A DNA stretch of 64,000 nucleotides from Rhizobium sp. NXC14 (lineage in GTDB: Bacteria; Pseudomonadota; Alphaproteobacteria; Rhizobiales; Rhizobiaceae). The notes beneath the pieces are model-generated. The model was not told the DNA's origin. It made no database searches and saw only the letters and a program-made list of their open reading frames with translations. Location: the NCBI RefSeq assembly GCF_002117485.1, contig NZ_CP021030.1, positions 809,001-873,000 on the forward strand, given 5' to 3'. The position numbers and the translations under genes were made by a program. Positions within the stretch are counted from its first letter, which is position 1. Each line of letters opens with the position of its first letter. This document shows, in pieces, positions 8,741-17,903 of this stretch.

Positions 8741-9150
8741 CCAGCGGCCAGCCCAACGGCGCTCAAGTCGATGCGGACCACGATCAAAAGCTTGAACATT
8801 CCGCGGCAAACGCCGGGGACGCTGGCTGAAATCGCCAAACAGATCAATCCGCTCCTCCGGGGATGGATTGCCTATTATGGGCGGTTCAGTCGTTCGGCTC
8901 TGTTCTCTCTGGCTGACTACGTCAATCGGAAGCTCAAGGCCTGGATCATGCGAAAGTACAAGCGCTTTCGGTTCCACAAGACTCGGGCGTCGCAGTTCCT
9001 GCGGCAACGTGCCCGAGACAGGCGGGACCTCTTCGTACACTGGCAGGCGTTCGGAACGAACACGTTTACCTGATGGGAGCGGTGTGAATCGAGAGGTTCA
9101 CGCACCGTTCTGCGAGAGGCCGGCAGGTGAAATCCCTCCGGCCTACTCAC
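8741..9150 (+). mobile_element. group II intron, 3' fragment (maturase C-terminus, domains V and VI)
   Basis: Starts abruptly inside the RIT recombinase frame. Codons to 9073 encode the end of an intron-encoded protein: KSMRTTIKSL, then INPLLRGWIAYYGRFSRSAL (the maturase/X-domain signature), then MRKYKRFR and RDLFVHWQ. The protein ends right after domain X, without an endonuclease domain. Domain V follows at 9077-9110 and a domain VI-like hairpin at about 9119-9143 (GGCCGG ... CCGGCC), ending TACTCAC at 9150. The 5' exon, domains I-III and reverse transcriptase are gone, so it is not mobile by itself. The downstream sequence is an IS630 transposase gene, a known type of home for rhizobial introns such as RmInt1. 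Confidence 0.85.
9077..9110 (+). ncRNA. group II intron domain V
   Basis: 34 bases that fold as a canonical domain V. A lower stem GAGCGGT/ACCGTTC carries the AGC triad, a two-base GC bulge comes next, and an upper stem GTGAATC/GGTTCAC is closed by a GAGA tetraloop. All pairs can form, with two G-T wobbles. This is the catalytic core hairpin and appears unmutated although most of the intron is missing. Confidence 0.88.
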
Positions 9151-9442
9151 CCCTGGATCAACAACGAACATGGCACCCAGATGGGCCTGGGGCCGACGCT
9201 TATGTGCGACCGTCCCGCACGAGCATTGGAAAATCCTGACCTTCATTGCCGCCTTACGTCCCGACTTGGTTCATCGATGCCCCGACGGTGAGCTCTTTAC
9301 CCTCCATTTTGAGAGGATCCTCGTCCCCACCCACGCCAAGGGGGACATTGTTATCATGGACAATCTCGGCAGCCATAAGGGCCAAGCCGTCCATCGTCGT
9401 CCGGGCTGCAGGCGCGCACCTAAACAAGCCTCAACTTTGTGA
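9151..9442 (+). pseudogene. IS630 family transposase fragment (3' exon of the intron)
   Basis: Translation from about 9151 resembles the IS630 transposase at 15238-16180: WIKTNMAP there is WINNEHGT/MAP here after frame change, then LCATVPHEHWKILTFIAALR, GELFTLHFERILVPTHAKGD and IVIMDNLGSHKGQAV. The middle DDE aspartate (MDNLGSH) is present, but about 14 residues between ALR and GELF are deleted or scrambled. The frame degenerates after 9400, before the last catalytic residue. It is a different, more diverged copy than the one downstream. Confidence 0.8.
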
Positions 9443-9605
9443 CCGTCGAAGCCTTCAAATCCGAGCTGCGTGGAGATACAGTGTGTTTGCATCGAGCCCT
9501 ATCTTGCAATCTGATAACCCTTTGTTGCAAAAGTGGTTCCTTGGATTGTTGGGCCGGTTCCCCTTACTTTTGAGATCTTCAGGCTAAGCATGAGCTGGAG
9601 TGATA

Positions 9606-10415
9606 ATGCCAAATTTTCTCTCGCAGATGCATAAAATCATTTACCGCCGTATCAGATATACCGTGACTAGGCCAAAGCCTCCGAAAACCAGTGTACCACT
9701 TGCCGGTCCTGTCGTGGTCGTCGGATCGGCACCCGTTTCCCACAAGCCCGTCGGCTTTGATGAGACATATCGCATTATTTCGGTGAACGCCTCGCAAATA
9801 GCCGTCCACGCCTGGGGCATCGATGAGCCTGACATCACCCTGATGGGCTTCAACGAGCTCCAGGGCGGCAATCCGGCAGCCGTGGAGACAAGGCGCGTCC
9901 TAGCCGGGCACCGCACCGGCGCTCTCTATGTTCTCACCTGGCGGCGGGGGCAGAAGCGCCAGGCGCGCGTGAAAAATAATCTTAACTCGTTCAGCTATTG
10001 CTACCGGGATCTCCATCTCGTGGGCCGTTACCAGCGCATAGCGTTGATGCACAAAGCCACCGGACTGGTGAACCTTGAACTCGACGCTGAAACCAAGTGC
10101 TCGAACGGAATGATCGCAGTGTTGTTTGCATTATACAACGGCGCCAGCGCGGTCATCATAACTGGCATAAATCCTCATTCGAACGGCCACATATACAACA
10201 GCGCCAACCTGACCCGCAAACACACCCGTTTCGACCGGGACATCCTGATACGGCTGCTCAGACAAGGCTATCCCATCTACACAGCCGATCCGCAGGTCTC
10301 GGAAGAAGTCGGCCTGCCGCTCTGGCAGGGCGCCAAAGAACCAAAGTTCAAGGCGGCGCAACAAGCAACCGACAATTCACAACATCGATCTACCCCGGCT
10401 TGTCAATCGAGATGA
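9606..10415 (+). CDS. conserved glycosyltransferase-like protein of unknown function (paralogue of 21487-22227)
   Basis: 269 aa from ATG 9606 (GGAG about 7 bases upstream; a GTG at 9600 is two codons earlier). A short basic N-terminus is followed by VVVVGSAPVSHKP, a Rossmann-like first strand and glycine loop. Next come IISVNASQIAVHAWGI and DITLMGFNELQGG, then KCSNGMIAVLFALYNGASAVIITGINPHS. The pattern of a GSxP loop, an N/S residue after the second strand and a late SNG...G(I/M) strand recalls DUF115 and family 29/42 sialyltransferase folds; this is inference. The paralogue at 21487-22227 is closely similar throughout. The C-terminal about 25 residues (QATDNSQHR...) differ from the paralogue and may be read-through of a changed end. 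Confidence 0.6.
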   Translation: MPNFLSQMHKIIYRRIRYTVTRPKPPKTSVPLAGPVVVVGSAPVSHKPVGFDETYRIISVNASQIAVHAWGIDEPDITLMGFNELQGGNPAAVETRRVLAGHRTGALYVLTWRRGQKRQARVKNNLNSFSYCYRDLHLVGRYQRIALMHKATGLVNLELDAETKCSNGMIAVLFALYNGASAVIITGINPHSNGHIYNSANLTRKHTRFDRDILIRLLRQGYPIYTADPQVSEEVGLPLWQGAKEPKFKAAQQATDNSQHRSTPACQSR

Positions 10416-10702
10416 CCCGGTTCACCTTCACGCTGCCACAGAACACAACGCCAAGACATCTTTAGCTGGCGCTTGTCGGGGCCGGAAGACCGATCCGCAT
10501 GATAAGTTTGGCGTCGCCGGCGCGGGATAGGCCGAAGGTCCAGAGGCCGATACCAATGGCGAAGAGCAGGAGGCCGGCCCCAGCGTCGCCCTCGATACGG
10601 AGGAAAAGAGCGCTGTCTCTGGTCATCAGGGCGCCGATAATGCCAAAAAACGATATCCGGCACGACTGGAAAGTCAAGCAATTCACGGCATTTTAGGCAG
10701 AA
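10416..10702. other. intergenic region with a possible decayed membrane ORF
   Basis: About 290 bases. On the minus strand an ATG at 10626 opens a 54-codon frame (to 10462) with one hydrophobic helix (GAGLLLFAIGIGLWTFGL). No clear ribosome-binding site precedes it and I do not recognise it. Nothing else is convincing. Confidence 0.3.
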
Positions 10703-10748
10703 TTGGCTGGGGAAACTGGATTCGAACCAAGATCGACGGAGTCAGAGT
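10703..10748. repeat. direct repeat of tRNA-Gln 3' half (putative att site)
   Basis: 46 bases identical to 26891-26936 except one base (A at 10715 against C at 26903), in the same orientation. They correspond to the CCA end, acceptor 3' strand, T arm, variable loop and anticodon arm up to the anticodon of tRNA-Gln(CTG). The 5' half of the tRNA is absent, so this is not a gene. Together with the intact tRNA it brackets 16.2 kb, as expected for an integrated island, and a tyrosine integrase relic lies 49 bases away. Confidence 0.85.
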
Positions 10749-10796
10749 GTTTTCCTCGCCATTGTTTTTGTGTGTCAATTTTCTTCCATGTTGCGA

Positions 10797-11600
10797 CTAT
10801 GTCGCGTTGACTGCGAAAAGCGCCCTCTCTGCTGCTTCCATCTCGGCCGCGTCATCAGCCGCTGGGAATAGGTGTTCGTAGGTGTCGAACGTCACGTGAA
10901 TTGAGCTGTGGCCCACGCGCTCTTGGACCGCCTTTGGCGTCAGCTCCAAGCCTCCATCCACCTTACGATTGATGCACCACGACGCGTACCAGTGGCGCAG
11001 GGCATGGATACTTCGGCATTACAATCGGGTCGCCATTCTCGTCCTTCTTTTCAGTGATGGTTGAGAGGCCCGCAGCGCTCTCGGTTTCCCAGAGACCGCG
11101 GTTGAAGCATGTTGTTGTGAAACTCGATGTTGCCCGCCTGGTTTGGGAAAACGAGGCCCAGTTGGCTATCCGGGCAAGCCAGCCTCCATTCTTTTAGCGT
11201 ATTCACCGCGATCGGGGGCAGGGGCACCGTTTGCTGGCCCGCCTCGCTCTTTGGCATCCCGACTATGCCATATCGGTCGGCGCGCTGCCGGACGTGAAGC
11301 TGCCCCTTCTTCAGGTCGACATCTTCCCATCTCAATCCACGCGCTTGATCGAATCCCCGTGATGAGTAGCGGCCGGTATCTTCCCGTGGCCAAATCAAGG
11401 ATTTTCCTCGTCTCCTCATTGGTCGGGATATCCACGCCGATGCGGAGTTTGGCCTTGGCGCGCTTCTCTGATGCCTTAATGCCTGAGCGCGCCTTCGACA
11501 GTTCATGGACAGCATTGCGCACCACGAGGCCGCGGCCTTGCGCGTCGGCAAGGATGCTGCCGAGGCTTCATGCGCGATAGCGGGCTGCCAGCAGACCAGT
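10797..11600 (-). pseudogene. island-type tyrosine integrase, decayed
   Basis: Reading the minus strand through at least three frames gives a phage/island integrase: SLGSILADAQGRGLVVRNAVHELS, KAKLRIGVDIPTNEETRKIL and GRYRPLLIT in one frame, then RGLRWEDVDLKKGQLHVRQR and SEAGQQTVPLPP in another. The C-terminal HALRHWYASWCINR and GHSSIHVTFDTYEHLF, with the HxxR and Tyr, follow in a third, ending at TAG 10797-10799. The N-terminal DNA-binding domain is not recognisable beyond 11600. Frameshifts near 11040 and 11330 destroy it. It adjoins the tRNA-Gln repeat and probably mediated the original integration. A plus-strand frame ending at 11801 overlaps its start and contains one hydrophobic helix; I do not recognise it. 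Confidence 0.85.
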
Positions 11601-11870
11601 GCTGTCAACGGTAGCGGATACCAGTTCACCCGCTTCTCGATCCCAAAGCGGCCTTCCTGGTTTCGCAAGTTCCTACTGCGGGCCCAGCCGTACGGCATCT
11701 CTGGGCTGATAGCATTTGCCGGCCTAACCGTTGGCGGAACGGTAGCCTATATGAGCGACAGTGCCATTGCGTGGCTTCGGCATTGGCTCAAGATCAGCTG
11801 AATGGTCGAGCCAAGTAGGGGCTTACGAGTTTGGAATGTGTCGGACCGAAAACCTTTCGTGCGCGGCTCG

Positions 11871-13880
11871 CTAGTTCAGAGCCTTTAAGATTTCATCCGC
11901 TACTAAGTCTGCTCCCTGCGCGGACAGGTGGTCGTCGTCGTAGTAAAGCGGTACGCCATCCCGTTGACCAAAACATCTGCCGTCGGCTCCCTTGCTGCAG
12001 AGCACGTCCGCAGGTCTAACTTTTCGAAGCGTCTCGGATGCTGCGATGTTATCCAGCACGCCCAGAACAAACTTGTTCCGCTCGAGATAGAGCGCTTCGG
12101 ATGTTGACAATTCCGAAAGCCCTGGGCCATGCCGAAGATTGACCTTCGCGATATTCCACCCCAGTTCCGGTATCGGATAGACTACGACAACCAGTTTTCC
12201 CGTTTTCTCCAAGCTCTGAATTAGGTCATCGATGGCGAGCATCTTTGATCGTCCGTCCACGGAGAAAGATCCATTCAAAGCGGCATAGTTTTCACGATAG
12301 TCTTCTATTTCCTCTCCGCCCTCGCCATTAACAAAAGTTAGCCGATCAATCTGGCCGGGGATCGGATACAGACGAAACGTCCAACGGATCGCCACAATTA
12401 TTTCATCGACATCTTCGCGGACGTAATCCAGCAAATGCTGAAAGGCCAAAAGGCACTGCGAAAGTTGGGTTTCGTTTTTTGTAGTCGAGATTTGAGGTAT
12501 GGGCTGACAGTCGGGTGCTCTCAACAAAACCCCTTTCAGGCCCATTTTCTTGAAGCGTTCCGCCAAGGAGAAGGAGATAGCTTGCGCATGCGAATCTCCA
12601 TAGAGAGCAACGGTTCTCCTGGCAGCCACATCGCCGAAGAAGCAATAGGAGACGCCAGTACGGTCGGAGTGAGCCAGCGCACAAACATTCCCAGTTTGTT
12701 GGACCTTCTGGCCTAAGCTCTCCCACTCAACGACGGACGGAAGACGCGAAGAAAATCCGTTGCTTAAAATCCCAAGAGACCCAATCATGATCAAGGCTGA
12801 GGTGCTTATCGCGCCTGTGGCTGCAACCGCCCTTACCGATATTCGACTGGTTCTAAACGGTTGCTCCACATAGCGCCAGCTTAATGCCGATAAGGCGAAG
12901 CAAAGGACGATTAGGGCGACCGCTGTGCTGGGGTCGAGAGATCTATCAATATAGTGCCGGGCGAAGGCCAATACCGGTTGATGCCAAAGATAAAGGCTGT
13001 AGCTGAGAAGACCAACGGCAACGAACGGCGGCAATGACAGTAATTTCCCGACGAATGTCCTGCCGGTGCCTGCCGACAATACCATCGCTGCCCCAACCGT
13101 TGGAAAGAGCGTATAAACGCTAGGGTACCTCGTTGTTTCGCGCAGAAAAACTACCGATGCTATAACCGCAAACAGGCCCGCACCGGCAATAATTTGCCCT
13201 AGCGTGGGATGTTTGTCAGTTACTTTCGAGATGTCCTTCGACCTGATCGCTACAATCGCGCCGATCAGCAGCTCCCAAGCTCGCGTGTGAAGGAAATAGT
13301 AAGCGGAAGTGGGGTCGGACCTGGAGATAAATTCTGCCGAAGCGAAGCTGATCATAGCTATCATCGCAAGCGCCAAAGCGATTGATCGGGTGGTGCGACT
13401 AATCAGAATCAGAAGTGGAGGGAAAAAGATGTAGAACTGCTCCTCAACCGCCAAGCTCCAAGTATGAAGCAACGGTTTTAGAGCGGCGGCGGCATTGAAA
13501 TAGCCGGCTTGCTTCCAGAAAACGAAATTGGATACGAAAAGTGATACCCCGATCAGACCTTCAGCAAAACCCTTCATGTCCATTGGGAGAAGTAAAAGCC
13601 AAGCAAATGGAATGCTCGCTGCCATAATCAAGAACAGTGCCGGCAAGATCCGTCTTGCCCTGCGCTCGTAGAACTTCTTGAACGAAAAGGTGCCTTGAAC
13701 GAGATCAGCATAAATTATCGACGTGATCAGGTACCCGCTGATAACGAAGAAAACGTCGACCCCTGCGAAGCCACCGTGAAAGGGACCGATCCCTCCATGG
13801 AAAAACACTACTGGCAAGACAGCAACTGCCCGTAGGCCATCGATCTCCGGACGATATTTCCGGCTGGTACCCTTGCTCAT
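11871..13880 (-). CDS. acyltransferase-3 / SGNH fusion (OafA/YrhL type O-acetyltransferase)
   Basis: 669 aa from ATG 13880 (a GTG at 13901 would add seven residues; neither has a strong ribosome-binding site). Residues about 8-350 are the multi-spanning acyltransferase-3 domain with the R17-x10-H28 motif (GLRAVAVLPVVFFH), RRARRILPA and a long run of membrane helices. Residues about 400-669 are a periplasmic SGNH domain with nucleophile block LYGDSHAQ and a closing DDDHLSAQGA Asp/His pair. Such fusions move acetyl groups across the inner membrane onto O-antigen or exopolysaccharide sugars. The gene is visibly AT-richer than the backbone, fitting island cargo. The acceptor is unknown; acetylation of the island's own glycan is a reasonable guess. 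Confidence 0.9.
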   Translation of the reverse strand: MSKGTSRKYRPEIDGLRAVAVLPVVFFHGGIGPFHGGFAGVDVFFVISGYLITSIIYADLVQGTFSFKKFYERRARRILPALFLIMAASIPFAWLLLLPMDMKGFAEGLIGVSLFVSNFVFWKQAGYFNAAAALKPLLHTWSLAVEEQFYIFFPPLLILISRTTRSIALALAMIAMISFASAEFISRSDPTSAYYFLHTRAWELLIGAIVAIRSKDISKVTDKHPTLGQIIAGAGLFAVIASVVFLRETTRYPSVYTLFPTVGAAMVLSAGTGRTFVGKLLSLPPFVAVGLLSYSLYLWHQPVLAFARHYIDRSLDPSTAVALIVLCFALSALSWRYVEQPFRTSRISVRAVAATGAISTSALIMIGSLGILSNGFSSRLPSVVEWESLGQKVQQTGNVCALAHSDRTGVSYCFFGDVAARRTVALYGDSHAQAISFSLAERFKKMGLKGVLLRAPDCQPIPQISTTKNETQLSQCLLAFQHLLDYVREDVDEIIVAIRWTFRLYPIPGQIDRLTFVNGEGGEEIEDYRENYAALNGSFSVDGRSKMLAIDDLIQSLEKTGKLVVVVYPIPELGWNIAKVNLRHGPGLSELSTSEALYLERNKFVLGVLDNIAASETLRKVRPADVLCSKGADGRCFGQRDGVPLYYDDDHLSAQGADLVADEILKALN

Positions 13881-14380
13881 TCGATACTCTTGGAGAGACA
13901 CAGCATCTGCTATTGGCTGCTCTCTGACCGTGTTGAAAAGGACTTGTCAACCTCTCGTGGATAACATAATTGCGGTACCAGGTCGTACTTTTAAATTCTT
14001 CGGTTTTGAGGCACATCAATCAAGAGTCCGGGCAACTATTCTCGGCGAAGCCTTCGTGAGCAGCTTTCTCGCAGATCGCTTACCTTCGTTCGGCATATGA
14101 GCGTCGCCGTTGACAGCGGTCACGAGGCGCAGGGGATAAGTCCGGCGATCAATTCCGCGCTCCTGTTTCGCGGCCTCGAGCTTCCGTCTCAGCGCCTGGT
14201 CCTGTTCATAAGTCTTATGGGGAAAGTGCTCCCAGCACCACCATCGAGTCGGGACCGCAGGCGGGCTGTTGCCGAAACCTCCCCACTCCTTGCAGCCGGG
14301 TCTTCGCAATAATGCTCTATGATCACATTAGCGCCAGGTGCCGATGAATGCCATTCTATGCTCATATTTTCCCCTCCCTA
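13881..14380. other. intergenic region without a convincing gene
   Basis: About 500 bases. A minus-strand frame at 14016-14309 (97 aa) has a charged middle section (QALRRKLEAAKQERG) that could come from a real protein, but it has no recognisable family and overlaps equally open frames. Confidence 0.3.
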
Positions 14381-14868
14381 CTAATCCGCCACAAAGCTGC
14401 CGAACCGCAGCTTTCCGACCTTAACGCCGCACACCGAGCATTTTAGGCGTCTCTCGACCTCCTTTATCTCCGCATGATGAAGGCTGGCCGGCAGCCGATC
14501 CATAGAGAATTCGCGCCTATCGCCGCATGCTGTACATTCGGCCATGATTGCAATGTGTTGCGGTGTCGTGTTGACGTAGCCCGGGTCCCAATTCGGCACC
14601 TCCAAAAATCTTACGGTCCCCTTGCCATGGTTTGTGCCCTCGGCGTGCTCTTCGGCAGGTAGGCGATAGCCACAAATCGGGCAACGCATCCGCTGCGAGA
14701 GCATAGCAAGCGGAAAATCGCGCCTCTCGTCGCCACCAGCGTGACGAGATCCAGCTTATGCTTCCACAGGCACTCGCGCACGCCCTTCAGCCCCTCACGT
14801 ATTCCCCAAGCGCATCTGGCGGTGACATCCCATCCTGCGTCCATTGCCTCGCCGATTGTTTCGGCCAT
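14381..14868 (-). pseudogene. small zinc-ribbon protein gene with a one-base frameshift
   Basis: The ATG at 14868 opens MAETIGEAMDAGWDVTARC, which runs to LVTLVATRG. At about 14724 the sense moves to the frame DFPLAMLSQRMRCPICGYRL, which continues to the stop at 14381. Restoring one base (probably a C after AGAGGC) gives a continuous protein of about 160 aa. The C-terminal part has three paired-Cys knuckles (CPIC, CTAC, CSVC), so it probably binds zinc. The second frame has its own ATG at 14704 and might still be made as a 107-aa protein. Function unknown. Confidence 0.6.
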
Positions 14869-15222
14869 GCGTCATCACCCCCTTTCGAGGTCCTTTCTGC
14901 CGCATTGTTGTTGAATGCTCCGCCCGAGCCGATGTTCCTAATATGTTCTCGGCGGCCGACGAGTCAATAATCAATCTTGGTCAATTGCTTTTGAGGTCGT
15001 CGCAACGAATAAACGGCAGGATCCGGCGATCTGAGGTGGGTCCAGAAGGGCGGCGGCTATTGGAGCCTCTGCAATTCAAGTATCAAAGTGCGGGCTGAAC
15101 AAAGCCACGCGTGATTTCCAAAATGAAGGCCTTCTCGGCTCATTACGCTTTCGATGTTCCAGCCTGCAGGGATCCTAATTATTGCCTCTTTCCCTCCATC
15201 CGCTGAGTTAATCTTATCGTCC
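14869..15222. other. intergenic region with one copy of a repeated promoter-like sequence
   Basis: No gene recognised. Bases 14965-14992 (CAATAATCAATCTTGGTCAA...) match 17850-17877 and, inverted, 19262-19291. Here it lies about 100 bases upstream of the minus-strand gene at 14868. Confidence 0.45.
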
Positions 15223-15224
15223 TA

Positions 15225-16268
15225 GAGCCTGCTGCTTTCATACGGAAGCATATCCTGAGTTTGTGAGGTAGTTTGCGCATTCTGCTGGCGAGAAGCAGTC
15301 GAGCATTTCACCAGCCTTGCGCCATGTCGCTTCGACTGTGCGAGGCTGTTCTCTCCTAATTAGGTGCTTGAGCTTGGCAAAGACTTGCTCGATGGGATTG
15401 AGGTCCGGGCTGTAAGGCGGCAGGAAGAAGAGGTGCGCGCCTGCGGCCCGGATGGCACGACGGACAGCTTGGCCCTTATGGCTGCCGAGATTGTCGAGGA
15501 TGACGATGTCGCCCTTGGCGAGCGTGGGCACGAGGATCCTCTGGATATAGAGGGTAAAGAGTTCGCCGTTGATCGGCCCATCGATGACCCAAGGGGCGTC
15601 GATGCGGTCGCAGCGCAAGGCGGCAATGAATGTCAGGGTTTTCCAGTGCCCATGCGGAACCGCGGCACATAGGCGTTGACCACGCGGTGCCCACCCCCTG
15701 AGGGGCGCCATGTTGGTCTTGATCCAGGTCTCATCGAGAAAGACCAGCCGCTGCGCTTCGATCCGCCGTTGATGGGTCTTCCAACGCAACCGTTTCCTGG
15801 CGATATCCATCCGCGTCTGCTCGGCCGGCAGAACCGTTTTTTTTGAAACTCAGGCCCTCGGCCCGGACGAACACCCAAACGGCGCGTCGCTCGGTCTTGA
15901 TACCGCGTTCGGCCAGTTCCGCCACAAGGCCTCGCGTCGTGAACGGGCCGGATCGACAGCGCTGGCGCAGCCAGTCGGCCCGTTCGCCGGACAAAGTCCG
16001 CTGCTTGCGACCGCCGACGCGGCCGGGCGTCAGAGCGCCGGTCTCCGCAAGGCGCTTCTTCCACTTCGAAACACAGGAGGGAGCAATCGCAAGTGCTGCT
16101 GCGATCGATCGTATCGTTTCTCCGGTGTTCAGGCGCGCCATCGCCCGTTCGCGAAGATCCTCAGAATATGGGTGCGTCATCCTTGCCGGCCGTCCTTTTC
16201 CGGTAGGACAGAGAATCATATTTCAGCTGATTTGCGAATCTGCGATTCTGAAAAATCGAAGCGTGCTC
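15225..16268 (-). mobile_element. IS630-family insertion sequence (1044 bp)
   Basis: Bounded by TA at 15223-15224 and TA at 16269-16270, the dinucleotide duplicated by IS630/Tc1 elements. The ends are weakly inverted: GAGCCTGCT at the left and, on the other strand, GAGCACGCT at the right. One transposase gene in two overlapping frames fills it. Length is typical and no damage is seen. The exact ends are inferred from the TA and short repeat. Confidence 0.8.
15238..16180 (-). CDS. IS630 transposase, two frames joined at an A8 slippery run
   Basis: Frame 1 from ATG 16180 (MTHPYSEDLRERAMARL) is the DNA-binding part: helix-turn-helix TIRSIAAALAIAPSCVSKWKKR, then a second winged helix ending at GLSFKK. 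At 15837-15844 the coding strand has eight A residues. Shifting there joins SFK to KTVLPAEQTRMDIARKRL in frame 2, which ends at 15238. Frame 2 has the DDE catalytic set: FLDETWIKTN, VILDNLGSHKG and PPYSPDLNPIEQVF. A-tract frameshifting is common in IS630 elements, so this is more likely programmed than decay. The joined protein would be about 310 aa. Confidence 0.85.
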
Positions 16269-16448
16269 TAATGCGATCGTCGGGTAGGTGCTAGCTAATA
16301 ATCCGCGCTGGTTAGCTGGCAAATTGTGCGTTATCGAACAGATCTTAGTAATTACAGGCAAATTGATAATATTTAGAACCATGCCAATTATCTTGGCAGG
16401 GCTTTAGAAAGATTGGGGGCGTGCATGTGACAAATAAAAGGTAAGTTT

Positions 16449-17387
16449 ATGCACAAGATGCTGATGGTCAGCGGCGTGGCTGTAATTGCAATGTACGTGC
16501 TCGGCGGCACCAGCGCCAGACATGAGATCTTTCCTTGGCCGCAACTTTCCGCGGCGAAGAAAATGGTAGCCGGAGAGAATGCGACGGCTCCAAGCCATTA
16601 TACTTTCGACGACAAGCAACGGCTAATTGCAGACGAATCAAAAACGGCCGTGCCCTGTCCGATCCAAACCGATCGAACCGCCGTCTTGCTCATTCTTGGC
16701 CAATCCAACGCGGCCAACCACGCCGGACAACGGTACCGGTCGGATTATGGCGCGCGCGTTGTAAACGCCTTTGACAAACGGTGCTTCATCGCGGCATCGC
16801 CACTTCTTGGATCGACCGATACCAGGGGAGAGTACTGGACACTTCTTGGCAACAAATTGATCGCATCGGGGCAAAACGACAGCGTCATCCTCGCGCCTCT
16901 CGCATATTCCGGATCTCAGGTCGCACGATGGGCGACAGGCGGTGACCTCAATCCTGTGCTGGTCGATACAATGAAACAGCTTCACGATTCCGGTTATCGG
17001 ATAACGAGCGTCCTCTGGGTGCAAGGAGAGGCAGACCTCGTTCACGGCACCACCGGGGAGGCCTATCAAAAACATTTCATGTCGATCGTCGACACATTGC
17101 GTCAGCACGGCGTCGAAGCACCCGTTTACATTTCGATCGCATCGAAATGCCTGGAACCGAGCAACGGCGGCTTCAAGGAGCACATTTCGGACAATCCGAT
17201 CGTACGGGCGCAACTGGCTCTATCAAGAAGTGGCCACGGTATCCGAGAGGGCGTCAATTCTGACGCGTTACTCGATGGAGACGACCGCTACGACGATTGC
17301 CACTTCGGGGGCACAGCCGGAGAGAAAGTGTCGCAGGCCTGGCTGAACCTTCTGCGTGGCGAGAGCCACCTGGAAAGCTCGCGATAG
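16449..17387 (+). CDS. SGNH/GDSL-like hydrolase, sialate O-acetylesterase type, membrane-anchored or secreted
   Basis: 312 aa. Residues 5-21 form a hydrophobic N-terminal segment (signal or anchor). The catalytic block LILGQSNAANH has the nucleophile at S86. WVQGEADLVHG follows at about 197, the family's second glycine/oxyanion block, and DDCHFGGTAGEK near the C-terminus supplies Asp and His. These match the sialate O-acetylesterase (DUF303/CE6-like) subgroup. It likely removes or transfers acetyl groups on an extracellular glycan. It is near the OafA-type transferase in the same island, so the two may tune acetylation of one polymer; that is inference. Confidence 0.75.
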   Translation: MHKMLMVSGVAVIAMYVLGGTSARHEIFPWPQLSAAKKMVAGENATAPSHYTFDDKQRLIADESKTAVPCPIQTDRTAVLLILGQSNAANHAGQRYRSDYGARVVNAFDKRCFIAASPLLGSTDTRGEYWTLLGNKLIASGQNDSVILAPLAYSGSQVARWATGGDLNPVLVDTMKQLHDSGYRITSVLWVQGEADLVHGTTGEAYQKHFMSIVDTLRQHGVEAPVYISIASKCLEPSNGGFKEHISDNPIVRAQLALSRSGHGIREGVNSDALLDGDDRYDDCHFGGTAGEKVSQAWLNLLRGESHLESSR

Positions 17388-17516
17388 TCTTTGCATTTCG
17401 GATTACCCGCGAGTCATGACTTGGTGCACTTGGCATACTCCCGGTCTCCGGCGTATCGATGCCGCTGACGAATGGAGCGTCTTCCCCTAGCAGTCAGCGT
17501 GACGCAGACAATGAGT

Positions 17517-17823
17517 TCAGCGAGCATCCTTGCTTCCTCGACCTCCGTTGTGCCGCATCAGCCGGCGATAGTAATCCTCGACCTTTCGCATGGCCTCGCC
17601 CGGTTCAGCTTCGAATCCTTGATGCGGAAGGACACGGCTCCTTACCCGCGGTCCATGGCCGCTCCATCGCCATTGGCCACTCTTCGGGCCGCTGCTCTCA
17701 AACCAAATCCTCCCGATGATTATCTCCCCATCATAGCCCCAGCCAGTCGAGATCAGTCGGCTGGTCGGACTCGTCGATCTTCGTTCCGCGCCATTTGTAG
17801 AGGGGTCGGTATCGAGTGGACAT
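17517..17823 (-). pseudogene. small conserved hypothetical gene with a +1 frameshift
   Basis: ATG at 17823 starts MSTRYRPLYKWRGTKIDESD, continuing to TDLDWL. An extra G (CCCC at 17737-17740 on the plus strand) then throws the frame to a stop. Removing it gives ...DWLGYDGEIIIGRIWFE, QWRWSGHGPRVRSRV and GEAMRKVEDYYRRL, ending at 17517. The mended protein would be about 101 aa, with no membrane segment. I recognise the type as a small rhizobial hypothetical but know no function. Confidence 0.5.
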
Positions 17824-17849
17824 GTTCTGAAGCATCGCCCCAGATGGTC

Positions 17850-17877
17850 CAATAATCAATCTGGGTGAATTGCTTTT
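17850..17877. repeat. repeated AT-rich upstream sequence (three copies in the island)
   Basis: CAATAATCAATCTGGGTGAA... recurs at 14965-14992 and, inverted, at 19262-19291. Two of the copies lie just upstream of ligD-like 5' ends and may be their shared promoter region. Confidence 0.6.
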
Positions 17878-17903
17878 TAAGCTTTTGTTGGTGAACTGAC
17901 GGC

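Noticed and set aside
10703..10748. Possible second tRNA-Gln gene
   Set aside because: Only the 3' half is present. No 5' acceptor strand or D arm can be found, so it is an att-type duplication.
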